DNA from: Todiramphus chloris collaris
Taxonomy: Eukaryota; Chordata; Aves; Coraciiformes; Alcedinidae
Direction of reading: 5' to 3'
DNA: 64,000 nt
NCBI GenBank assembly: GCA_025345505.1
Contig: JANVCC010000073.1
Location: forward strand, 4,601,448 to 4,665,447
Positions within the stretch are counted from its first letter, which is position 1; each line of letters opens with the position of its first letter. The position numbers and the translations under genes are program-made. This document shows positions 49,430-60,540 of this stretch, piece after piece. The notes beneath the pieces were generated by a model. That model did not search any database, was not told where the DNA came from, and saw only the letters and a list, made by a program, of their open reading frames with translations.

Positions 49430-49454
49430 AAAATAAATAAATAAACAAACAAAT
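49430..49454. repeat. (AAAT)n/(AAAC)n microsatellite
   Basis: AAAATAAATAAATAAAC followed by AAACAAAT; a second small AAAT cluster lies at 49462-49471. Confidence 0.9.
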
Positions 49455-50031
49455 ATGTCAGCAAATAAATAAGAAGTAAGCTGTTCTATATATTTCTGTT
49501 CTCTGTTCTCAGGGAAAGGCTTTATAATTGAGCTACATATCACTATTAGAGATGCAATTACCTGTAATTGCCACCTTTAAAAGCAAGCCTTTGTTTAGAA
49601 AACAATATATAGATGAATTGTGTCTAGGTGCACAAGTGGTGAATTGGCTTTTGTTTCATAGTCTCAACCATCCCATGAAAAATAGGTTTACATCTGCGAG
49701 GCAGAGAGGCCGAACCGTGCTCTCCATCCCACCAGGGTCAATCAACAGCAGTCACACCCAGATCCAGTGAGTTAGCTGGGACTTCCACAGATGCAATTCA
49801 TGACAGAATTTTTCACAGAACACATAATAGATAGGAATAATTATTGTATAAAGAAAGCAAATGGAAAATGTGGCTTTTAATCAGTCTAGATGCTAAAATC
49901 CTCAGCTCTCTCCCAAGGATTACTCTAAATTTATCTTGCATTTTTGTGGAGAGGGATCAGAGCTTTCTTATTTATTGTCACAACAGAACTTTTCTTACTG
50001 TTGGCTAAGGTTGCCATCTTGCATACCTCAC
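49455..50031. other. Unannotated non-coding sequence
   Basis: AT-rich unique DNA flanking the exon-like stretch on its downstream side (minus strand). Contains a YY1-type word (GTTGCCATCTTGC, 50011-50023). No gene recognised. Confidence 0.5.
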
Positions 50032-50106
50032 CTGGGAAGTCAAGGGGGAAGTCTTCATCAATAATCATCAGCTTAATATCACCCGTATCACTGACAAGAA
50101 TGATAT
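50032..50106 (-). other. Exon-like 75-nt open stretch, minus strand
   Basis: Read on the minus strand, CTCACAG precedes a 75-nt stretch that ends in TTCCCAG followed by the donor GTGAGG. It is open in one frame, with phase 1 at both ends (25 codons), encoding an acidic, hydrophobic peptide that includes VSDTGDIKLMIIDEDFP. A TGA in the same frame just upstream of the AG would fit an intron boundary. Against it, the sequence before the AG is purine-rich with no proper pyrimidine tract, and I do not recognise the peptide. It may be a lone or fossil exon, or chance. Confidence 0.2.
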
Positions 50107-50458
50107 CTGTGAGTTTTCAGCTTTACCGAGTCCGTGTATAACATTATTCTATATTAAGACTGCTGGAGCACTATGAAAGTTTTGCAATGAGAATGCATTT
50201 GAAAATAACAGCAGATAACAGAAAAATATAAGGAAACAAAAGTTAGCAGATTTTTTATGTAGATAAAGAAACTATGTGCACTGTCACACGCACATAGAAT
50301 GAATATCATTACATACCCCAGCCAGGAAAAAACAATAAAAAATTGTGCAGATTAAGCCTGCACTGTAAACGCTTTTATTATTTTTGTAAAAGTTACAAAC
50401 AGCTAAAAATAGAACTTGATAATGAAATTGCTGACAGGCCTTAACTGCAGCAGGAGAA

Positions 50459-50740
50459 CGCGATGCTATAATACAGTTGTGCCAAGCCACATTATATTGC
50501 TGCGGTGATTAATTCGCCGCTGGTTTTGCTGAAGCTGTGTTCTGCAGCAGCATCCGTAGCTCTCCTTAATCCATACCTGAGAGCGTGAGAGGGGATGTGA
50601 ACTGAGTAAGCACTGAGCAGAATTGCACTACGGAGCAGGACCCCTTTTGTAACACGGGATCACTGCGCTGCTTAATAGTATAAATAGGAGTGGAAGTCGT
50701 GAGGAGGTTTTGAGTATTACCAATTACAGACCAAAGGTGA
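50459..50740 (+). promoter_or_regulatory. CpG-retaining block with a TATA-like box
   Basis: Eleven CpG in 50459-50699 by eye count (GAACGCGATG, GATTAATTCGCCGC, AACACGGGATC among them). A consensus-like TATAAATA sits at 50679-50686 at its right edge. A promoter of a non-coding transcript, or an enhancer, would both fit; no coding sequence follows. Confidence 0.3.
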
Positions 50741-51081
50741 ATGGTTCTTGCTAAGGCTCATTTTTACAGCTCCAAAACTGCTCTAACCCAACAGACAGGG
50801 ATCTTCTTGCTAACAGGTAATCCTGAGCCAACAGCCAGCTCTGAGTGCTCTGTCTACTTCAGTTGATGGGGTACCAGCTATAGCAAAAACACATACCTAT
50901 GGAATTATTTTCTGGAGCAAAAGGCCATTAGATCAGACCAGAGGAGGCTCTCTGCAATAAAGCCCAAACTGATCTCCAGCAGCCCCAGAGAGCAGTGTCC
51001 AAGATGGCTTAGCAGCACCTCCTGCCCACCCAGCCTGGTTAAAGCAGATCTTTTGGCAGCCAAGGGTTTCTCTTACAGTCT
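50741..51081. other. Unannotated non-coding sequence
   Basis: Nothing recognised with confidence. GCTAACAG followed by GTAATCC at 50811-50824 joins acceptor-like and donor-like signals. Confidence 0.45.
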
Positions 51082-51424
51082 GGAAATTGGCAGTTGGGCT
51101 GGATGGTTGTTGTAGCTCCCTTCCAACTGAGCTCGTCTAGGCTGTCGGGCAGTGACAGGACCAGAGGGAATGGATTAAAACTAGAGAGAGGTTGATTCAG
51201 GTTGGACATTAGGAAGAGTTTCTTCCCCATGAGGGTGGTGAGACACTGGCACAGGTTGCCCAGAGAGGTGGTGGAAGCCCCATCCTTGGAAGTGTTGAAG
51301 CCCAGGCTGGCTGGGGCTGTGAGCACCCTACTCTAGTGGGAGGTGTCCCTGCCCATGGCAGGGGGGTTGGAATGGGATGATCTTTACGGTCCCTTCCAAC
51401 CCTGACAGTTCTATGATTCTATAA
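51082..51424 (+). mobile_element. CR1 LINE 3' fragment (CR1-F-like)
   Basis: From about 51130 the order is GGCAGTGACAGGACCAGAGG, TTCAGGTTGGACATTAGG, GGTGGTGAGACACTGGCAC, GTTGCCCAGAGAGGTGG, TAGTGGGAGGTGTCCCTGCC, CATGGCAGGGGGGTTGG, GATCTTTACGGTCCCTTCC and TTCTATGATTCTAT. The part 51082-51129 looks like a second CR1-type tail (GGATGGTTG...CCCTTCCAACTGAG), so a rearranged or nested end is possible. The clean consensus suggests a younger insertion than the other copies. Confidence 0.95.
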
Positions 51425-52378
51425 TTACACATCTATGACCAAACGAGATTAGAGAAGATTGCTACTGGGGTAGCCAAAATGTAACCCATCAGAAGAAGCC
51501 TTTCACCCCTCTTGTCTTTTTTGACATTTCCTTCTGTTACTTGTTCGAATGTACATTTCTTACGCCTCCTCTTTCACCATTGTGTCGGGTACATACTTAG
51601 CTATAGCTCCAGTTTTGAAAAATTCTGAGATATTTACCTCCATTCAGCTTCAGGACATGACCAAATTGCTAAATCTTTCCAACAAAAGGTTCTGATATCA
51701 CACTTGGCAATATTACTTTGCTCCTTGTGTGAATTTTCATCATTAGCAAAAGGAACTGAATCTTTTTAATACCATTTTAAGTGTGACTAGAATAGCTACG
51801 ATGCAATTATCTTAATTAAAGATAATTAAACACATATTTATGCAAGGTAAAAAGGCCATGACAAAGGGAGAATACAGCGGAGACACACGAAGTGAAAGTT
51901 CAGATCCTCTTAGTTTGTGTAAACTGTTGTAGCTTCCTACAAGCTGCTGGAGTTACGCAGATTACTGCCAACTGAGGCTTGTATGCATTCTAGAGTAAGG
52001 ACCTAGAGTCTTTGCCTCCCTAGTCATTAATATTCATGTCGTGAGTTTCCTAGTCTTTCATAAATTAGTATTTATTTGTGTGAGAATGAGATACTTTTCA
52101 TTCTATAGTCTGCTAATCTAAGAAGTTTTATTCACGCAGTTGAAGTGGAAATAATGTCATAGGACTTGCTGACCAACTACAAAGACCAGGTAATTAGTAA
52201 AAGTGGAGGGTTTTGAGGTAGTGGATTGACATAAAAGCATTAGCTGTGCCCGTATCAGGTAGTTCCATGTCTGGATATATAAGTCATAACTGGGATCATC
52301 TCTCTGTAAGTCAGAGGTGGAAAGGTGCATTAGATTTATGGGAAACAGTGTGTAAAAGTGGCTGGATGAAACTAATGC
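51425..52378. other. Unannotated non-coding sequence
   Basis: AT-rich. Includes CAATTATCTTAATTAAAG near 51804-51822. No gene recognised. Confidence 0.55.
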
Positions 52379-52422
52379 GTATATGGATATATATGGTGAT
52401 ATATATGGATATATATGGTGAT
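52379..52422. repeat. 22-bp tandem duplication (two units)
   Basis: Units at 52379-52400 and 52401-52422 differ only at the first base; each contains ATATGGATATATATGGTGAT. The near identity suggests a recent or polymorphic minisatellite. Confidence 0.95.
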
Positions 52423-53215
52423 AACTTTTTCTTAGTGTTGGCAAATGAAGGTTTAAAGATTTGAAGCTTCTCAAAGTGTAGGAATTTCAAGGGATTGCTT
52501 AATTTTATAAAGGTTTTGTGCACCCACATGCGTGCACACACACATTTTTTGGCAAGCTCTCCTGAGCTGTCTCCGTATTCCATCTGGCAGGGTTCAAGCC
52601 ATGATCCCTTTCCTTTTTTTTGTGCTGCCATATTGTGGTTTGTTAACTCAAAATTTGAAAAGAAACCCTTTAGTAACGATGCCAACACAGCCCATGTCCT
52701 GCCAGCTCTTTGCAATTTTCCTTTAACCCTGGGATGGATGCACACCATGTGCGAGAGGTGGATCTGCATCGAGACACTCCCATGAAACACCAGAAAGTCC
52801 CTTAGTTATTTTGCTCCTTAATAAAATGATTTGCTGTAGCCGAGTGTGGCTATAATAAAGCAGCTCAGTATAGCAAGCAAATGTCAGACATATTTGCAGC
52901 AAATACTTTGAAAGCACAGTGAGCATGTGAAGGAGCACGGATAGGACCAAGGAGACACGGTGGTTGAGCTGGAGAGCCTACAAGGAAAGTACCTGGCATG
53001 TTGTGCCACCCTTCCCATTGCAAAAGCAGAGTTTGTATTTGGACTTTATTAATGAACTTTGTTTTGCTGGGGTTTTTTGACACAATTTAATAGGATCCAG
53101 AGAAGTGTAAACATTACATGTATGTAATCAAAAGCTACCTATTCTAATAGTCATTCCTTCAGTGGAGTGAGAAGGTTTTACTGGGGGTTGTCCCACAATC
53201 TTAACAATCTTCTGT
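52423..53215. other. Unannotated non-coding sequence
   Basis: A 159-codon minus-strand frame (52311-52790) crosses the tandem repeat and has no known motif. No gene recognised. Confidence 0.5.
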
Positions 53216-53316
53216 GTGATCTGCTCTAGTTTTGTCCTGCTCTGGCAGGGGGGTTGGACTTGATGATCTTTGGAGGCCCCTTCCAACCCTTAACATTCTG
53301 TGATTCTGTGATTCTG
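53216..53316 (+). mobile_element. CR1 LINE 3' tail
   Basis: TGATCTGCTCTAGTTTTGTC, CTGCTCTGGCAGGGGGGTTG, GACTTGATGATCTTTGG, CCCCTTCCAACCC, then two ATTCTGTG-type octamers. A clear avian CR1 3' end of about 100 bp. Confidence 0.95.
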
Positions 53317-54529
53317 AGAGCTTATTGGTTATCTGCCCAAAACTAAAGCCATTTCAAAGACCATCAGCCAAACCTGGGTTTGATTTTTTTCTTAAATAGA
53401 CAGGAACATTATATTGGAAATTTTCAGGTGAGCTTGACTTGGACATTTCAATTTCAGATTTGCAACAGGCAAAAACAAAAAAAAAAGGAAAACAGCCAGT
53501 GGTGAATTCTTAAGCGTTACCTAAAATGGTCTGGTTTAAAGAACCAGATTCTGGAATGAGTGTTTGACCGTGATGGGGAGAGGGAAAGACAGAGATGCGA
53601 GTGTGAAAAAGTAGAGTTGAGAGCAATGAAATAGTGACTGTTCTTTCATGGGAGCTGTAAGATGCATTTTAATGATTTTCTGTAGGAAAAGCCAGGAATG
53701 ATCTCAGGCATAGTTACATGCAGATAAACTGTAATAAAAGTTCCATAAATACACAGTTCCTCCTTTTCTCTACTTAAATAGATACGTTTAGACAAAAAAA
53801 ACTGGGGACTGATTTCATATTCCATATACAATTATTGAAATTATCAGAATGGAAAGGACCCGGGCAATTGGATAAGAATAATATTTATCTACTGAAATAT
53901 GGACCTTCTCTCAGATATAAAAGTATCTAAGAAAGTAAGAGAAATCTGCAGAATCTCTGATGGACCATTACAGAAATTAATTCACACATGTATCTCAGTA
54001 TGAGGTCTCATGCAGCTTTCTATCACAGGAGCTCACTATGTGACCAAAATTAGTCTTTGAGGGCACTCTACACTTCATTACTGAAACAAAGGTGCTACAG
54101 TTTGATCTGTGAGTTATTGTGAGCTTGCCATGCGGAGCTGAAGTTACTAGATGTGGCTCTGAGTCGTCCACTTTTAACACACTTTCTCAATTAAGCTGTG
54201 CATGCCCCCAGATTAAATAGCAATTCATAGTTCCTGCAAATTGATTCCTACCCAGGCCGTGGTTAAAGCTGCCAAATGAAATGTCCGAGAGGAACGTCTT
54301 CTTAACTTTGAATGTTATACTGGTTTTCTTAAACATTTGGTAAGTAAACTTCAGACCTTTATCCAGTCTTTATGAAATATGGAGGAACATCAGTGATATA
54401 TCATTCTCTGAATTTTATTGTGCTGCCTTTTTTGTGTATTTAGGATCAGTTAATGTGATTCGTACAGCAGACCAGAGGGTAATTTAAATTTTAATATATT
54501 GCAGTCAGGCAGCGTCAATGCATTATTTC
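53317..54529. other. Unannotated non-coding sequence
   Basis: AT-rich. An A run occurs at 53477-53487. No gene recognised. Confidence 0.55.
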
Positions 54530-54730
54530 TGTCCGTGGCAAGGTACCAGTTCTCTGATTGACTGATTATGGCAAAAGGAAAAATTATATCCCCAAGATGC
54601 ATCACAAAACCACATAAAACGTACATAAATATGTCAGTTTATTATGACATTACAGGCAGCAGCAGGATTTGCTAAACGCCCGTGCGTTGCAGGTATCTGC
54701 AAGCCTTAGCGACTCTAGATCAGTCACGTA
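54530..54730. promoter_or_regulatory. Candidate conserved non-coding element
   Basis: Contains GATTGACTGATTATGGC, TTTATTATGACATTAC and a CpG-retaining end (AAACGCCCGTGCGTTGC, CTTAGCGACTC, CAGTCACGTAG). It is repeat-free. Confidence 0.28.
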
Positions 54731-55194
54731 GTAATAACATGGAAAGATCTGACTTGGCTTCTGAATTCAGCACGTTCACTGTGCAGAGCAGCCTGAACTG
54801 ATTTGTGAATCCCTGGCTGTTCAGAAAGGAGCTGAAGAGGAATGAGGATGTTACGCTTACAATTCAGGGTATTAGGGTCCAGTTCTTCACTTGGCCACAG
54901 ACTTTCTGCATGGTCCCCTGGTCTCTTATACACCAGGCACCTGCTCACGTCCCACACCTTTCCCCTTCTTCTCTCTGAACAGAACCTGCCTGGATGCAAA
55001 CCCTTCTAAAGCAGCTTTGTCTCTTCTTGTGCCTGTACAGCGTAATGAGCAATGGAGCTCCAATCTCTGCTGAGCTTTCCAGGCAACGCAAGAAATACAG
55101 TTAATATTTACTAATCATAACCGAGTCTGAAGTCACAGGAGCAGGGCGGTGAAAGCCTCAGCTCTTCCGAGCGCTGCCAGTCAGCTGGGCTTCA
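54731..55194. other. Unannotated non-coding sequence
   Basis: Overlapping opposite-strand frames of 91 and 60 codons, no known motif. Nothing else recognised. Confidence 0.5.
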
Positions 55195-55520
55195 CCTTTA
55201 TCCCCGTGGTGTTTCATGAAGAGCTGGCTCCCAGCGTGCTGCATGTGGTCTATTAAGCTGGTTTACAAGAGCCAGTGGCATGTTCATAAAGGCGATTAAG
55301 CGAGGTACAAGTATCAGGAAAGCAAGGATTTGGTGGCGTGCTTCATTAGCACTCACGCAACATCGCTGGAAGTGCAAGTGGAACCTTTGAATTAAGCTGT
55401 AGTAAAGGGAATTACCACAAGGATATTCTTCAAAGTGAATCTTGAGATTATAAAATAGTCTAGTTGCTAAGTATATAAACATGTTAATGACTGATCATTA
55501 CCCCATCTTATTAAAGACAT
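55195..55520. promoter_or_regulatory. Candidate conserved non-coding element
   Basis: Retained CpG in AT-rich context (AAGGCGATTAAGCGAGG, GTGGCGTGC, CACGCAACATCGC) together with CTTCATTAGCAC, GAATTAAGC and GTTAATGACTGATCATTACC. A 94-codon minus-strand frame has no family motif. Confidence 0.3.
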
Positions 55521-56029
55521 AGAAAGCAATTTATGCAATGTGAAGAGTAATGCAGTCTAGATTTTCCTTCTCCGACGAATTACTCAGCAATTGTAATGTA
55601 AGTTGATTTTTGTTGTCCTTTATGCAGTAAAGTTCACACTCAGAGGAATGGAGTCTCTGTACTGCTATTAATGGTATATACAGTGAAGCTTTTGAAGCTT
55701 TTCTGATTTATAACAGCTAGAGCCGTGCCTCTGATTTTTAAAATAAAAGGCAGGTGGCTTAGTGACAGCTTTTTAATACCTGTTAAGCCAAAACCTGGCC
55801 CTGATTCTAAACCTTCTTTCAGGCAAATGCAATATCTTCAGATCCTCCCATTTTACACAATTCATAGATAAGAATTTTAAATTAGCACTACAGTTTTGGC
55901 AGTTATTAATTGTATAGAATATTTTGGACCATTTCTACTTCAATTCCATGTACTGAGGATTGGTGTTTACATCGTTGGAACAAACTACTCAGGGTAACAG
56001 AACTTGCTGTATTGGTGTAGATCATTTAT
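55521..56029. other. Unannotated non-coding sequence
   Basis: AT-rich. The word GAAGCTTTT is doubled at 55686-55703. Nothing else recognised. Confidence 0.5.
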
Positions 56030-56360
56030 TCATGAAGTCCAGCAGCCATCTGCAGCAGCGAGCAATAACTGAGAAGGAGGCAATCATCTTTCATAATTAC
56101 AGCTAACCAAGTGTACATCAGCGCACGCTATTTGTTATAAAATCCTCAGTTTATTGTCACAAATAAACTCAGGAGTCAAACTCTACGTCCAAGTCGTGAG
56201 TGAAGTGGATTTGAAGCTCAGGTTACTGCGAGCTGCAGGCTCTCAGCGCAGACATCAAATTCTGGACTATAAAAATATCTGATTCACTGGCTAAGTGACT
56301 CGGCATGGTGCTGACAGCACGTGTACACGGGACTGAACAAAGCAACTCGGGACAATGAGG
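56030..56360. promoter_or_regulatory. Candidate conserved non-coding element
   Basis: Repeat-free and CpG-retaining (GCAGCGAGC, ATCAGCGCACGC, CTACGTCCAAGTCGTGAG, ACTCGGCATGG, CAACTCGGGAC), with CATAATTACAGC and TTATTGTCACAAATAAAC. The last contains a SOX-type ATTGT word. Confidence 0.3.
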
Positions 56361-59300
56361 GAAAAATAGGGTAAGCAAAGATGATGTGTCTGAGTAGGGA
56401 ATTACATCACTATCATTCTATAATACAAATCTTTGTGCAAAAAATCACTGCACCTTAACAAAATGAAAATATGTGTGTATATATATTATATTTGTTACAG
56501 TAATAGAGGGAGAAGAAGAGATATTTTATGTCAAATGATCTTTGATTAGTTAGATTTTACCAGAGAGAAACTGAAATTAAGAATTGACTATTGTTATTAG
56601 ACATAAAATTGAGGACTATGAATGTGTTCAAGCAGATTGTGATTGCACATCCAGACACTGGAGCAAAGGCAGGGACTGTCACATCATGTCAGGTCCTTTT
56701 TGGACGTATCGGTATTTTAGAGATGGAATATCTAAAGGATGAGATCAGACCTGTGAGTGCAGGGCATTCACTTTTTGCCATGGCCCTAAAGCCAGTGCAG
56801 CCAGAGGTGAGGAAATGTCAAAATGCAATAGGATCTTCCAGCCGTATCTTGATCCCAGCAACCTCAGCCTAAGTCAGGCTGGTGAATGCAAAGAATACCT
56901 CTGGGATAGTGTCTCCTCTTCTCGCATGACCTCGGGCACACAGGCTGTGCTGAGCTCAGGCCACTCCTGGCTGCAGTGGTGCAACTGGAAAGGAAGGTGG
57001 GAAGGAATTGAAGTCCTATTTTTATACTATTAAGTACAAGGAGTTAAATACCTGGTAGATTTTGACACTGCCTGAGCGTGTCCTGTAGAATAATAACCCT
57101 ATAATGGAGTAGAGCACGTAGGCTTAAATAAAAAATTCAAATAGCTGGATCTGAAATTTTTGAAAGGCCTGTATCCATAATCTTTGAATATTTAACCTCT
57201 CTAAGCTTCTAGAAAATTTTATAGTGCATACACTACATCACTGTATGGCTGTAAAGCTCAAACCCTTCAGCAGTAGTGCATAAGCATTATTGTAACTGAG
57301 AGCCAGCGAGGTGAACTGCTTGTGCCAAGGCGCTTGGCTTCTGTGGAGGTGGACAAAGCATGATCATCTTAGAGAGGGCAATTCTTCCTTTTCAGAGGAG
57401 AGCTAACCAGCTACCAAGGAGCAGTAGGGTTTCTTCTGACAGCTTTTGCTGCTCTGTGACTTCTGCAGGTTGTTATTCAAGCTGCTGCTTCTAGGGGATG
57501 GTGCAAGGATGTCTATATGAAAATGTAATAGCACATTACTGTGACTCGGTCAGAAAAAACCCCGATAATAAAATCTGCAGCACCTCCAGGTCCCAAACTT
57601 ACGTGTCCATCTGTACCGTAAAATCATTCTGCTTCAGCTGCCAGGGTCAGGGGATGTAAGATGCCCTTCTGTGCGGGCTCACGCGAGGAGGAACACGCTG
57701 GCTGCAACCCAGGCTCTGCTGTGCAGGTGGAAAATAGGTTTAAACTCTCTGCAGTTGTTGGGGTGATGCTTACTTTCAGTTCCTCCTAGTGAGGACTCAG
57801 GAAAAAATCCCTTGTCCTTGCCAGATATCCTGGAAGCTGTTTGGGGAGAACGTAGTGCCTTAGTACTGCTTTTTTCCCCTGCTGGCTTTAATGGCTGATT
57901 AGGCTCCTCTTTTAATTCACTTTGTGGCTTCCTGGCCCCAGGCCTGCCTCTCGGTCTCTACATCCAAAAGAAGTCAGATGGAAGAAATGTCTTCCAGGGC
58001 TAACTTGAAAAAACATCCGTTCTTTTAAACTGTTGCTTTCAAGATGGCTGCGTTCTCCTTATCATACCTTGCTGTCTCCAGACCCAGTTACCTCCCTTGA
58101 AAGTGAGCAACAGATCCAAGCAGATGTTTTCTTATCAAGAATTCATACCAGACCTATTTATTTTAAATTAGCATATCTCATTAACTGTCTCAAGGACACT
58201 GGCTGAATTAATCTTTTAATGAGTATCTCCAGAAATCTAGCTTTTCAAAACTGAGCTATAACTGCAAATAGCTGTCCTGTTAACCCCCTGGCTTCCAGCA
58301 CAGGCTTTGATAGGCAAGCAGTCGAGGCTTTTCTAGCCAGCCGGTGTGAAAAGCCACCGAGGATTGATTCCCCCTGGTATTTTGGGGTCAGGATACACCA
58401 GACTGTCTTGATCTTCATGCAGGCATAGGGCTGCACAACCAGCAGTCAGGGAAAGTGGAGGGGAGGAGCAGCCATGGGAGAGCTCATATGATACGTGGAT
58501 TTCCTCTGGTTTTCTCAGTGTGTTTTCCCCTAATAGCAGCACTAAAATTATTTTGGTACAATATTTAATCGTTCAAAAGGAAACCGCAGGCTGATGTGAT
58601 ATTTCAACTGGATATAATCCAAAAATCCACATTTTTTTGTTCTAATAGACGAGTATTGGGGAAGACAGGATGTCTGTGAGGCTTCATGGATTGCATTTTT
58701 TTTGTGCTTAAGACGTGTGCGTGATGTTGTCTGCGTATCTTCAGTAGAAGGGCGTTCTGGAGAGGGAATTAATTACACTAGAAATACTAAAGTATTATGC
58801 TGACCATGAGGTCTGCAGAAATGGGTTCTTTCCAAGGTATAAGCACATGAAGATGTTATTTTAGGATGAGTTTATGTGTGACATTGCAGCAAGCAGTTAA
58901 TTTGCTGTACCTGCTCAGGCAAACACTTTTTTGTGAGCTAAGAGATGCTGGGGTGATGCAGGACAGGTCCTGGGTAATGGGCATGGCCTGAGAGTAACCC
59001 AAAGCCCACAGTAACTTTTGCTTCCGTGAGGTTATTTGTGTCCTAAATGCTGGTTAAGCGAGATGCAGAGAGACTCCAGCTACTCGACTGCCTGTAGTAG
59101 GTAAGTGGAGACAAAACTCAAAGTGTAATGTGCATCCAGATGGGCCTCCGTTGAATACGCTTTTGAAAAGCATATCAAGGGAGGTATGGCTGGAAAATAG
59201 AACGGAATAAAGGGATTATGGGGAATGAGTGAATATTTAGAAAAGAAGAAAGACTCAAGGGCAAAGATGTTACAAATAAAAAGAGATTTCAACTTCAAAG

Positions 59301-59469
59301 AAACCCACAAAAATAAAATATGTAGGAAACCAACCTGAAAATTCTGTTCGCACCTGGGATGATTGATTTGTGAGACATTTCTAGCACCTCAGCTGTAGTT
59401 ATCCGTTCCAATGGCTCATTTGAATTTCATAGAATTTATTTTGAATCCAAGCAGTGTATCACCACATAA
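56361..59469. other. Unannotated non-coding sequence
   Basis: A mixed (TA)n run lies at 56468-56492. Short frames at 56591-57033 have no known motif. 57650-57720 has a few CpG. No gene or transposon recognised. Confidence 0.5.
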
Positions 59470-59580
59470 CCGTGTTGCTGAAATGATATTTCAAGGCGTT
59501 TGGGCCTTCAGTTCCGTGGGAGGTCAGCGTGGCTCAATCCATTTAGCGCAGCATCGCGGCTCGTGACGGTGTAGTTAAGG
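59470..59580. promoter_or_regulatory. Small CpG cluster
   Basis: Nine CpG in about 100 bp, six of them at 59528-59568 (GTCAGCGTGG, TTTAGCGCAGC, ATCGCGGCTCGTGACGG). The surrounding kilobase has very few. It lies about 1 kb left of the larger cluster at 60541-60980. Confidence 0.4.
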
Positions 59581-59870
59581 GTGTGCCAGCACTTCCATTA
59601 CAAACCCCATTTTCAAGATTTAAACTTGTTGAGTGATTTAACAACACGCTATACCAAACAGCAGTGCTGGGGGGAAAAAAAAATCAATATTATAATTCAA
59701 AAAGTAAGTAAAAAGCACCCTTTGCTAATGAAAGCAACGACAGCTGTGCTTTCTGGAGGAAAATGAATAGTGCCTAAACAACAGGCAAAACATACACTAA
59801 CTCAAACATGTTCATATTTATAAATAGCACACCTATATTTAACAGGGTTGAAGCAGATGGAGGTAATACA
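59581..59870. other. Unannotated non-coding sequence
   Basis: AT-rich unique DNA, nothing recognised. Confidence 0.5.
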
Positions 59871-60260
59871 TAAAAACATTAACATTTCTGCAGCCAGGAT
59901 ATTCGCAGCAGCCAAAGGAAGAGGCTCAGAGATCTCTCCTTGTTTCACGTTCCTTTAAATGCTAATGGAAATTGGATGTATGCGCTTGGAGAAGAGCTCA
60001 CAGTCTCCAAAGGAATTGTATTAGCTGCTTAAATATACATACATTTTATTTCTTTTTTTCCCCCTTTTCTCAAGGGAGAGCTGTTTAGGTTTGCTCCTAG
60101 ATAAAAACAACAAAATGCCTTAAAATGGGGTGTTATTATGCAGAGTACATTGCTGTGTTTATGCCATAATCCCATTAGGTTTCAAAGCACCTAACCCCTA
60201 GAGATTGCAAGAGAAGAAAATCGCGGAGGTACGAGCATTTGCATGAGAAGCACTGCTTTG
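59871..60260. promoter_or_regulatory. Candidate conserved non-coding element with an octamer site
   Basis: Contains TTTAAATGCTAATGG, CATAATCCCATTAGG (PITX/OTX-like TAATCC) and an exact ATTTGCAT octamer at 60237-60244 beside CpG-bearing ATCGCGGAGGTACGAGC. A pyrimidine run lies at 60048-60071. Confidence 0.33.
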
Positions 60261-60540
60261 GTGGGCAAGGGAAACTTGCTATTGAATAGCTTTGGATCTT
60301 ACTGTTAAAAAAGTGAATAAATATTTGATACATATAAATAAATACGGCCCTAAAGAAGCTAATCTTCCTGCAGGGAAGGGTGTATAGCGAGGAAAATAAC
60401 AGTGTAAAGCTCCATGGGAGTACTAACCTCGGGTCAAACTAGCAGCGGGCCTCGTGTTGTTCTTTATGAATTAGGTGATACCTGAATGATGGGAATGCAA
60501 TTACACGAGAGGTTTGTTGTCAGTGTCTTGCTTGCTGTAG
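60261..60540. other. Unannotated non-coding sequence
   Basis: AT-rich, joining two regulatory-looking blocks; contains CCTCGGGTC and GCCTCGTG words. The 126-codon plus-strand frame that begins at 60486 runs into the CpG cluster. Confidence 0.45.

Noticed and set aside
52311..52790. 159-codon minus-strand frame
   Set aside because: Part of it is translated tandem repeat (Ile/Tyr-rich) and the rest has no recognisable motif.
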